Assembly (NCBI RefSeq): GCF_021021475.1
Contig: NZ_JAINWL010000001.1
Coordinates: forward strand, 1,364,001 to 1,428,000
From: Citromicrobium bathyomarinum
Lineage (GTDB): Bacteria > Pseudomonadota > Alphaproteobacteria > Sphingomonadales > Sphingomonadaceae
Reading direction: 5' to 3'
DNA: 64,000 bases
A program made the translations under genes and the position numbers. Below, in pieces: positions 34,224 through 40,626 of the stretch. Under the pieces are notes generated by a model, which did not search any database, had not been told where the DNA came from, and saw only the letters and a list, made by a program, of their open reading frames with translations. Each line of letters begins with the position of its first letter. The first letter of the stretch is position 1.

Positions 34224-34697
34224 CTAGCCCTTCAGACCTTCCACACACGTCCGGAACGCCTTGAACTCGGGAATGTCCTCGCTCGTGTCCGCCTCAATGC
34301 GCTGCGCCGTTCCGCCGACCGCGTAGGAGAAGCGCCCGGGCGTCTCGCTCAGCATCCATGCGAGGTCGTCCACGCTCATGTCGGCGATGTAGCCCTGGGC
34401 GTAGTCGCCCGCGAAGCCGTCGCGGTAGGTCACCGGGCCGCCGGTCGAGAAGTCGAGACGCATGTAGAAATAGCCTTCGCGCTCGCGTCCGGGCGTGTCG
34501 ACCGCGGCCTTGAACATGAGGCCGATGATCGCCGAACCGTCCGTATCGGCGCGCATCAGCAGCGCCTTGGCCCCATTGCCCACCTCGATGCGGCACGTGG
34601 CATCGGAGACCTCGACCACGCGGTTCTGCGCGAGCGCAGGCTGGGCCATGGCCGCTCCAGCCATCGCTGCCAGAACGATTGATAGACCTAATTTCAT
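34224..34697 (-). CDS. Secreted hypothetical protein, opposite strand within the GTA cluster
   Basis: The 157-residue product begins with a signal peptide (MKLGLSIVLAAMAGAAMA, cleaved near ALAQ) and a mature part with two cysteines (DATCRIEVGNG, FRTCVEGLKG) that could form a disulfide. I do not recognise the family. A clear AAAGGGGGAAG site precedes the ATG, so it is likely translated. It faces the GTA genes, its stop 17 bases past the terL stop and its start 55 bases before the portal gene. Being non-viral in character, it is probably a host gene inserted into, or tolerated by, the cluster. Confidence 0.75.
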   Translation of the reverse strand: MKLGLSIVLAAMAGAAMAQPALAQNRVVEVSDATCRIEVGNGAKALLMRADTDGSAIIGLMFKAAVDTPGREREGYFYMRLDFSTGGPVTYRDGFAGDYAQGYIADMSVDDLAWMLSETPGRFSYAVGGTAQRIEADTSEDIPEFKAFRTCVEGLKG

Positions 34698-34752
34698 CGC
34701 TTCCCCCTTTCGGGCCAACCGCCCGGGGGGCTGCCTGATCCCGGGAGACGCC

Positions 34753-35913
34753 ATGTCCATGTTTACCGACCTGATCTCCGCCTTCAAGGGCGGGGGGAGC
34801 GCCCGTGTGCCTATTGCACGCGGGTTCGTTTCGCCCTGGGCCTCGGCGTTCGAGGCGCGCGGGGCCGCCGCTCCGCCGTTCGACTATGCGACCAGTCTGG
34901 AGGCGGGCTATGCCTCCAACCCCGTCGCGCAGCGGGCGGTGCGAATCGTGGCCGAGGGCGTCGGGGCCGCACCCGTTTCCACCGATGCGTACGAGCTGCT
35001 CGCTCTGGTCACCGCGCCCAGCGCGGGCCAATCGTTGGTCGAGACCATCGCCGCCCACCTGCTGCTGCACGGCAATGCCTTTATCCAGATCCTGAAGGAC
35101 GCGAGCGGTAAGCCGGTCGAGCTGTTCGCGCTGCGGCCCGAGCGGGTGGCGATCCGCCAGCGCGCCGATGGCTGGCCCGAAGCCTTCGCCTATCATCTCG
35201 GTGCGCAGACGCATGTGATCCCGCTGGAGGACGAGGATGGCTGGCCCGAGCTGATCCACCTCAAATGCCTCAACCCCGGCGACGATCACTATGGCGCGGG
35301 CGCCTTGAGCGCCGCCGCGCAGGCGATCGCGATTCACAACGCGGCGAGCCGCTGGAATCACGCCCTGCTGGAGAATGCCGCGCGGCCCTCTGGCGCGCTG
35401 GTCTACCAGCCGGGCGACGGACAGGGGCTGACGACGGACCAGTTCGAGCGATTGAAGGCCGAACTCGCCAGCGCCTTCCAGGGCAACGGCAATGCCGGGC
35501 GGCCGATGCTGCTCGAAGGCGGGCTCAGCTGGCAGAGCATGGCGCTGAGCCCTGCGGACATGGACTTCGCCACGCTGAAAGCAGCGGCGGCGCGCGACAT
35601 TGCGCTTGCCTTCGGGGTGCCGCCGATGCTGCTCGGCCTGCCGGGCGACAACACCTATTCCAATTACCGCGAGGCCAACCGCGCGCTGTGGCGCCTCACC
35701 CTCCTGCCGCTGGCGGACAAGATCTTCGGCGGGATCGCTGCCGGGATGGCGCCGTGGTTCTCCGATGCGCAGATCGCCGTGGATCTCGACCGGGTGCCCG
35801 CGCTGTCCGAAGACCGCGAGCGGCTGTGGAAGCAGGTGAGCGAGGCGGATTTCCTCACGCCCGAGGAACGCCGCGCAATGCTCGGCCTCGCCCCGCAGGA
35901 GGACCGGTCATGA
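34753..35913 (+). CDS. GTA portal protein (HK97 family)
   Basis: Forms the dodecameric ring through which DNA enters the head. The 386-residue protein shows HK97-type portal features: FDYATSLEAGYASNPVAQRA near residue 40, ETIAAHLLLHGNAFIQIL, LIHLKCLNPGDDHYGAGALS and LAFGVPPMLLGLPGDNTYSN near residue 290. The start has GGGAGA six bases before the ATG. It corresponds to RcGTA gp3. Its stop overlaps the next ATG (ATGA). Confidence 0.93.
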   Translation: MSMFTDLISAFKGGGSARVPIARGFVSPWASAFEARGAAAPPFDYATSLEAGYASNPVAQRAVRIVAEGVGAAPVSTDAYELLALVTAPSAGQSLVETIAAHLLLHGNAFIQILKDASGKPVELFALRPERVAIRQRADGWPEAFAYHLGAQTHVIPLEDEDGWPELIHLKCLNPGDDHYGAGALSAAAQAIAIHNAASRWNHALLENAARPSGALVYQPGDGQGLTTDQFERLKAELASAFQGNGNAGRPMLLEGGLSWQSMALSPADMDFATLKAAAARDIALAFGVPPMLLGLPGDNTYSNYREANRALWRLTLLPLADKIFGGIAAGMAPWFSDAQIAVDLDRVPALSEDRERLWKQVSEADFLTPEERRAMLGLAPQEDRS

Positions 35914-36218
35914 CCACCGAAGACATGCTCACCGCGCTGCTCTCGCAGGCGCGGGCCGAGGGCGCGGAGCTGGTCACGCTGCGCGCGATTGCCGAGGAAG
36001 CGGGCGAGCTGGGCGCGGCGCGCGCGCTCGCCCGGATCGGCCTGTCGGACGAGGCTGCCTCGGGCGATATCGACGAGCTGCGCGAGCTGCTGCAGGCCTG
36101 GCGCGATGCCAAGGCGAGCGCGTGGAAGGCCGCGATCGAGTGGCTGGTGCGCGGCGTGTTCGCCGCGCTGCTGGTCGGTATCGCGGTGCGGCTCGGTGTC
36201 GCGGAGCTGGTCCGATGA
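35910..36218 (+). CDS. Small GTA membrane protein (g3.5 position, DUF6127-like)
   Basis: The 102-residue protein has a helical N-terminus (DMLTALLSQARAEGAELVTL, then EEAGELGAARALARIGL) and one C-terminal membrane helix (WLVRGVFAALLVGIAVRLGV). It occupies the place of gene g3.5 between portal and protease. The name DUF6127 is from memory and uncertain. It overlaps both neighbours by four bases. Its role in particle assembly is unknown. Confidence 0.7.
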   Translation: MTTEDMLTALLSQARAEGAELVTLRAIAEEAGELGAARALARIGLSDEAASGDIDELRELLQAWRDAKASAWKAAIEWLVRGVFAALLVGIAVRLGVAELVR

Positions 36219-36604
36219 GGATCGCCGGCTATGCCGCGCTGTTCGACATTGCCGATGCCGCGCGCGACACCATCCGCCCCGGTGCCTTTGCCGCCACTCT
36301 GGCACAGCGCCGCGATCCCCTGCCGCTGCTGTGGCAGCACGACCCGCGCCAGCGGATCGGCTGGGTCGAGCGGATCGGCGAGGATGCGCGCGGCCTGCGC
36401 GTGGTCGCCGCGATCGACCGGCCCGCCAGCCGCGCGGCTGCTCTGCTGGCAGCCCGCGCGGTGTCCGGTCTCAGCTTCGGGTTCCGCGCGCGGTCGGCGC
36501 ATAGCGGACCGCAGGGGCGCGAGCTGATCGCGCTCGACCTGATCGAGATCAGCCTCGTCACCCACCCGCTCCAGCATGGCGCGCGGGTGCATCTGGTCGC
36601 CTGA
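36215..36604 (+). CDS. GTA prohead protease (HK97 family)
   Basis: Cleaves capsid scaffold residues during head maturation. The 129-residue protein has the N-terminal GYAALFDIADAARDTIRPGAF, LLWQHDPRQRIGWVERI with the catalytic histidine near residue 42, AVSGLSFGFRARSA containing the catalytic serine near residue 84, and LIEISLVTHPLQHGARV. These are the usual peptidase U35 blocks. It corresponds to RcGTA gp4. The start overlaps the previous stop (ATGA). It is followed by 101 bases with a palindromic repeat before the capsid gene. Confidence 0.9.
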   Translation: MRIAGYAALFDIADAARDTIRPGAFAATLAQRRDPLPLLWQHDPRQRIGWVERIGEDARGLRVVAAIDRPASRAAALLAARAVSGLSFGFRARSAHSGPQGRELIALDLIEISLVTHPLQHGARVHLVA

Positions 36605-36636
36605 CTTTCCCAGACCCCCGTCAAACCTCGCCTGCC

Positions 36637-36670
36637 CCACCCCAACCCCCTCCCCTGCAAGGAGAGGGGG
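36637..36670 (+). repeat. Palindromic repeat before the capsid gene
   Basis: CCACCCCAACCCCC, TCCCCTGCAAGGAGAGGGGG forms a hairpin and is the inverted counterpart of the repeat embedded in terL (33643-33673). It lies between protease and capsid genes, 36 bases before the capsid ATG, where it could affect capsid mRNA stability. Confidence 0.6.
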
Positions 36671-36705
36671 CCTTTCCCGTGCCCAACGAAAGAGAGACTG
36701 CCATC

Positions 36706-37887
36706 ATGGACATGCCCCTTCCCAACACCGCGCCCATTGCCCCGGCCGACGCGGACGCCACCGCGATCGACGCCAGCTTCGACATCGTCGCCCGACAGGA
36801 CCGGGTCGAGCAGCAGGTCGAGGGCCTGCGCAGCGAAGTCGAGGAGGTGAAGCTGCGGGTCGACCGCATCGCCCAAGGCGCACAGCGCGCGGCGCAGCGC
36901 CCCGCACTTGCCGCCACCAGTGCCGCCCAGACCGAGGTGAAGGGCTTCGTCGATGGCTATCTGCGCCGCGGCAATACGCATGAGATCAAATCGATCTCCG
37001 GCACCAGCCCAAGCGATGGCGGCTATGCCGTGCCGCGTCAGATCGACGCGATGATCGCCCGCCAGCTGACCGAAATCAGCCCGATCCGCGCGCTGGCACA
37101 GGTCGTCCAGACCGGCAGCGCGGGCTATCGCAAACTGGTCGCCACCGGCGGCACCGCCAGCGGGTGGGCGGGCGAGACGGCCGAGCGGCCCGAGACCGAC
37201 ACGCCCAGCTTTGCCGAAATCGCCCCGCCCAGCGGCGACCTCTACGCCAACCCGGCGGCGAGCCAGGCGATGCTCGACGACGCAGGCTTCGATCTGGAAT
37301 CCTGGCTGTCGAGCGAGATCGCGATGGAGTTCGCCCGCGCCGAAGGTGCCGCCTTCGTGAACGGCTCCGGCACCAACCAGCCCAAGGGCTTCCTCAAGGC
37401 CCCCACCAGCACGCTGGGCGATGCGGCGCGTGCCTTCGGCAGTGTGCAATATGTCGGCACCGGCGATGCGACCGGCTTCGGCACCGATCCGGAAGAAAAG
37501 CTGATCGACCTGGTTCACACGATGAAGGCGGGCCACCGCCAGGGCGCGAGCTTCGTGATGAACTCGACCACGCTGGCCGAGGTGCGCAAGCTCAAGACCA
37601 GCGACGGCGCATTCCTGTGGCAGCCCGGCCTGATCGAGGGCCAGCCGGACCGGCTGCTGGGCTATCCGGTGGTCGAAGCGGAAGACATGCCGGATATTGC
37701 GGGCGGCGAATATCCGATCGCCTTCGGTAATTTCCGCCACGGCTATCTGATCGCGGAACGCAGCGCAACGCAGGTGCTGCGCGATCCCTTCACCAACAAG
37801 CCCTTCGTCCACTTCTACGCGACCAAGCGGATCGGCGGGCAGGTGCTCGACAGCGCAGCGATCAAGCTGCTGCGGATCGAGGCCTGA
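36706..37887 (+). CDS. GTA major capsid protein (HK97 family)
   Basis: The 393-residue product has an N-terminal scaffold-like delta domain with a coiled coil (RQDRVEQQVEGLRSEVEEVK, residues about 30-70), removed by the prohead protease in RcGTA. The HK97 coat fold follows: KSISGTSPSDGGYAVPRQID, AGYRKLVATGGTASGWAGET, SSEIAMEFARAEGAAFVNGSG and PVVEAEDMPDIAGGEYPIAFG. It corresponds to RcGTA gp5. The start at MDMPLPNTAP has AGAGAG ten bases upstream; a GTG at 36679 lies nearer the repeat. A strong terminator follows. Confidence 0.95.
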   Translation: MDMPLPNTAPIAPADADATAIDASFDIVARQDRVEQQVEGLRSEVEEVKLRVDRIAQGAQRAAQRPALAATSAAQTEVKGFVDGYLRRGNTHEIKSISGTSPSDGGYAVPRQIDAMIARQLTEISPIRALAQVVQTGSAGYRKLVATGGTASGWAGETAERPETDTPSFAEIAPPSGDLYANPAASQAMLDDAGFDLESWLSSEIAMEFARAEGAAFVNGSGTNQPKGFLKAPTSTLGDAARAFGSVQYVGTGDATGFGTDPEEKLIDLVHTMKAGHRQGASFVMNSTTLAEVRKLKTSDGAFLWQPGLIEGQPDRLLGYPVVEAEDMPDIAGGEYPIAFGNFRHGYLIAERSATQVLRDPFTNKPFVHFYATKRIGGQVLDSAAIKLLRIEA

Positions 37888-37929
37888 CGCCAAGCGGCGC
37901 GGGCGGGCTCTTCCCGCAACCGCGCCGCC

Positions 37930-37979
37930 GCGCCCGCGTCGGCTCCCCCCATTCCCCCGGCCGACGCGGGCGCCTTTTT
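37930..37979 (+). terminator. Rho-independent terminator after the capsid gene
   Basis: GCGCCCGCGTCGGC (37930-37943) pairs perfectly over 14 bases with GCCGACGCGGGCGC (37960-37973), followed by C and five T. This is the clearest intrinsic terminator of the window, yet it sits inside the GTA operon, so it probably reduces transcription of the tail genes relative to the capsid. Confidence 0.85.
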
Positions 37980-38005
37980 CACGACGATCATTTCAGGAGA
38001 CCGCC

Positions 38006-38545
38006 ATGATACGCACGGTGCTGGCGACCGGCGATCTCGCGCCCGCGCTGGCCGAGCTCAAGCATTGGCTCGGCATCTCACGCTCGGCCGACGACGCGCA
38101 GCTGACCGGCCTGATCGGGGCCGCGCTGGAGGCGTGCGAGCGGTTCACCACCCTCACCCCGATCGCCTCGACCATCGAGGTGGTGATGGAGGCGAGCCAT
38201 GAATGGACGCGGCTTGCCAGCCGACCGATCGCGCGGCTCACGAAGATCGAGCGGCTCGCCAATGACGGCACCCGCACCGCCCTGGGCGAGGAGGATTACG
38301 ACCTGCATCTGGCAGGCGACGGCTCGGCTCAATTGCGGCTGCGCAGCGGCCCTTACCTGAGCCGCGTCGTGGTCACGCTGGAGACGGGCCTTGCACCCGA
38401 CTGGCCCGGTCTGCCCGATGGCCTGCGCCACGGCATCCTGCGCTTCGCCGCCTTCCTCCATCGCGAGGGAGAGGCTGCGGGCGGCGAGCCACCCGCCGCG
38501 ATCGCGGCGCTGTGGCGGCCCTGGCGCGTGCTGAGGCTGGCGTGA
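38006..38545 (+). CDS. GTA head-tail connector (gp6-like)
   Basis: The 179-residue protein has ALAELKHWLGISRSADDAQL and LIGAALEACERFTTLTPIAS at the N-terminus, matching the phage gp6-like head-tail connector fold. Beta strands (YDLHLAGDGSAQLRLRSGPY) follow, then DGLRHGILRFAAFLHREGE. It corresponds to RcGTA gp6, the adaptor under the portal. It restarts the cluster after the terminator; AGGAGA lies nine bases before its ATG. Its TGA overlaps the next ATG. Confidence 0.85.
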   Translation: MIRTVLATGDLAPALAELKHWLGISRSADDAQLTGLIGAALEACERFTTLTPIASTIEVVMEASHEWTRLASRPIARLTKIERLANDGTRTALGEEDYDLHLAGDGSAQLRLRSGPYLSRVVVTLETGLAPDWPGLPDGLRHGILRFAAFLHREGEAAGGEPPAAIAALWRPWRVLRLA

Positions 38546-38703
38546 TGGCCGGGATGATCCGCGTGCGGATGCCCGCGCTCGACCGGCTGGCCCATGCGCT
38601 GGAGCGGCGGGCGCTCAAGCGCCTCGAGAACCGCGCCCGGAAGCTGGGCGGCGATCCTTGGCGCTCGCCCGACCGGCTCTGGCCTCATTTCGGAGACGAC
38701 TGA
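38545..38703 (+). CDS. Very small GTA gene at the g7 position
   Basis: This 52-residue basic protein (MAGMIRVRMPALDRLAHALE, then RRALKRLENRARKLGG) is mostly one amphipathic helix. It lies exactly between the connector and the DUF3168 gene, overlapping both by one base (TGATG), which argues that it is real. In RcGTA the equivalent place is held by the stopper gp7, which is larger, so this may be a reduced or different protein. No family is recognised. Confidence 0.6.
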   Translation: MAGMIRVRMPALDRLAHALERRALKRLENRARKLGGDPWRSPDRLWPHFGDD

Positions 38704-39095
38704 TGGAAACCCGGCTGCGCGCCGCGCTGCTCGATCACCTGCGCGCCGATCCGGCGCTGATGGACGCGATCAATCTGGTCGACGAGGCGGAGGTGGAGCG
38801 CGCCTCGCCCCCGTGGCTCGCACTGGTCGCCTCCGCCTCGACCGACTGGGGCACCAAGACCGAGGCCGGGCGCGAGGTGCGCATCGCGCTCGAACTGCGG
38901 CTGCACGGCGACGATCCGGCGAGCGGCGGGGACATCGCCGCACGGGTCGATGCCCGCACGCTCGCCCTGCCCGCGCAGCAGTCCGGGTTCCGCGTGGTCA
39001 GCGCCACATTCCTGCGCGGACGCGCCGAACGCCGCCCGCTCAACGCCCGCGCATTGCTGCGCGAATACCGTTTCCGCCTCCTCGCTTCCGACTGA
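38703..39095 (+). CDS. GTA tail terminator (DUF3168, gp8-like)
   Basis: The 130-residue protein matches DUF3168: RLRAALLDHLRADPALMDAI at the N-terminus, WLALVASASTDWGTKTEAGR and VRIALELRLHGDDPASGGDI, ending FRVVSATFLRGRAERRPLN and a C-terminal arginine-rich strand. In RcGTA the homologue caps the tail tube below the neck. It starts in a TGATG overlap with the small gene. The next gene begins 17 bases later. Confidence 0.87.
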   Translation: METRLRAALLDHLRADPALMDAINLVDEAEVERASPPWLALVASASTDWGTKTEAGREVRIALELRLHGDDPASGGDIAARVDARTLALPAQQSGFRVVSATFLRGRAERRPLNARALLREYRFRLLASD

Positions 39096-39112
39096 TCCCG
39101 AAAGGACATCCC

Positions 39113-39520
39113 ATGACCGCACAAAGAGGCTCCGCCTTCCTCCTCAAGATCGGCGACGGGGCCGCACCGCCCGCCTACCAGACCGTCGCCGGGCTGCGGA
39201 CCACCCAGCTGGCGATCAACGGCGACAGCGTGGTGGTCACGCACAAGGAGTCCGGCGGCTGGCGCGAATTGCTGTCGGGCGCGGGCACCCGCTCGGTCTC
39301 GGTCAGCGCGGGGGGCATCTTCCTCGGCTCGGATGCCGAGGCGCGGGTGCAGACCCACGCGCTGGCCGGCACGATCGACGATTACGAACTGTCGTTCGAG
39401 GATGGCGCGCGGCTGCGCGGGCGCTTCCTCGTCCAGCGGCTCGACTATTCGGGCGATTTCAATGGCGAGCGCAATTACACGATCCAGCTCGAAAGCTCGG
39501 GCCCGGTCGTCCCGGCATGA
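39113..39520 (+). CDS. GTA major tail tube protein
   Basis: The 135-residue protein is of the TP901-1/gp9 type major tail protein: GSAFLLKIGDGAAPPAYQTV, VTHKESGGWRELLSGAGTRS, SAGGIFLGSDAEARVQTHAL, and LRGRFLVQRLDYSGDFNGER near the end. It polymerises as hexamers around the tape measure. An AAAGGA site precedes the ATG. Its stop overlaps the next start (ATGA). Confidence 0.9.
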   Translation: MTAQRGSAFLLKIGDGAAPPAYQTVAGLRTTQLAINGDSVVVTHKESGGWRELLSGAGTRSVSVSAGGIFLGSDAEARVQTHALAGTIDDYELSFEDGARLRGRFLVQRLDYSGDFNGERNYTIQLESSGPVVPA

Positions 39521-39858
39521 CCCCGGAACAGGTCCGGGGTGACGAACCCAATCCGCCCCCCAACGCCCTGCGCGGGGAAGCGGCAATCCGTATCGCGGGC
39601 GAGGTGCGCAAACTGCGCCCCAGCTTTACCGCGCTGGTCGCGGCGGAGGAAGAACTCGGCCCCCTGTTCGCGCTGGTCGAGCGTGCAGCCAATGGCGAGC
39701 TGCGCCTGGCCGAGATCGCCGCGCTGTTCTGGCACTGCCTGCAATCGCGCGAGGGGCTGACCCGCGAGGCTGTGGGCGACGCGATTCTGGCAGGCGGGCT
39801 TGCCGCCGCCACCAAGCCGCTGCGCGCGCTGCTCGGCGCGATCCTGCAGGGCCGATGA
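39517..39858 (+). CDS. GTA tail-assembly protein gp10-like
   Basis: The 113-residue protein contains NALRGEAAIRIAGEVRKLRP, SFTALVAAEEELGPLFALVE and IAALFWHCLQSREGLTREAV, the pattern of the GTA gp10 family (related to tail-tube assembly chaperones). The opening about 15 residues are proline-rich and variable. It overlaps the tail tube gene and the following chaperone gene by four bases each. Confidence 0.85.
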   Translation: MTPEQVRGDEPNPPPNALRGEAAIRIAGEVRKLRPSFTALVAAEEELGPLFALVERAANGELRLAEIAALFWHCLQSREGLTREAVGDAILAGGLAAATKPLRALLGAILQGR

Positions 39859-40052
39859 CCCGCGCCTTCTCCCCCGGCGTGCCGCCGCTGGCAGCGCTCG
39901 CCGCGCAGGCGCTGGGCTGGACGCCCGAGGCGTTCTGGCACGCCACGCCCGCCGAACTCGCCGCCGCGCTCGGCCCGACGACCCCAGCCGCTGCGCCAGT
40001 CGTGGACCGGGCCGAGATCGACAGTCTGATGGAGCAATATCCCGATGCCTGA
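39855..40052 (+). CDS. GTA tail assembly chaperone (gp10.1-like)
   Basis: The 65-residue protein has the compact Phage_TAC pattern: a central LAAQALGWTPEAFWHATPAE and a C-terminal VDRAEIDSLMEQYPD. It would coat the tape measure protein before tail polymerisation. Its end overlaps the tape measure start by eight bases. Such overlaps between chaperone and tape measure are usual in tailed phages. Confidence 0.82.
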   Translation: MTRAFSPGVPPLAALAAQALGWTPEAFWHATPAELAAALGPTTPAAAPVVDRAEIDSLMEQYPDA

Positions 40053-40626
40053 CCTTGCAGCCGACCCGGTCGACGCAATGCTGATCGACGTGCGCGCCAA
40101 TACGCGCGGCTTTGCCGAGGATGTCGCACGCATGCGGCAAGACCTCGACGGCGAACTCGTGGCAGGCTTTTCGCGCGCGGGCGAAGTGCTCGAACGCAGC
40201 CTGCTGAGAGCGATCCGGCGGGGCAGCCTCGGCTTCGAGGATCTGCAGGCCTCCGCCAGCAAGGCGATCGACCGGATCGCGAGCCAGGCGCTCAAGCTCG
40301 GGATCGGTCAGATTTTCGGGGCGAACAATCCGCTGGGCGGGATCGTCGGGACTCTGCTGGGCGGCGTGCTCGGCCTGCCGGGCCGTGCGACCGGCGGCCC
40401 GGTGAGCGCGCAGCGCGGCTATCTGGTCGGTGAGCGCGGGCCCGAACTCTTCGTGCCTCCGTCGGATGGGCGGGTCGTCCCGCTGGCAGCGCATGGCGGC
40501 GGCGCGCGGCGGGTCGATGTTGCGATCCAGCTGGCCGCGCCTGCGGGCACTGCCGCGCCGATCGCGCTCGAACGCTCCAGCCGGCAGATCGCCGCAGCGG
40601 TGCGTCGGGCAATGGAGAACAGCTGA
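40045..40626 (+). CDS. GTA tape measure protein
   Basis: The 193-residue protein is helical at the N-terminus (DVRANTRGFAEDVARMRQDL) with a hydrophobic middle (IFGANNPLGGIVGTLLGGVL) and the family's GERGPELFVPPSDGRVVPLA near residue 128. Tape measure length sets tail length; at 193 residues it would give a very short tail, in keeping with RcGTA, whose protein is about 220 residues, and far from the 700-1000 of siphophages. The ATG precedes the chaperone's stop. Confidence 0.85.
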   Translation: MPDLAADPVDAMLIDVRANTRGFAEDVARMRQDLDGELVAGFSRAGEVLERSLLRAIRRGSLGFEDLQASASKAIDRIASQALKLGIGQIFGANNPLGGIVGTLLGGVLGLPGRATGGPVSAQRGYLVGERGPELFVPPSDGRVVPLAAHGGGARRVDVAIQLAAPAGTAAPIALERSSRQIAAAVRRAMENS

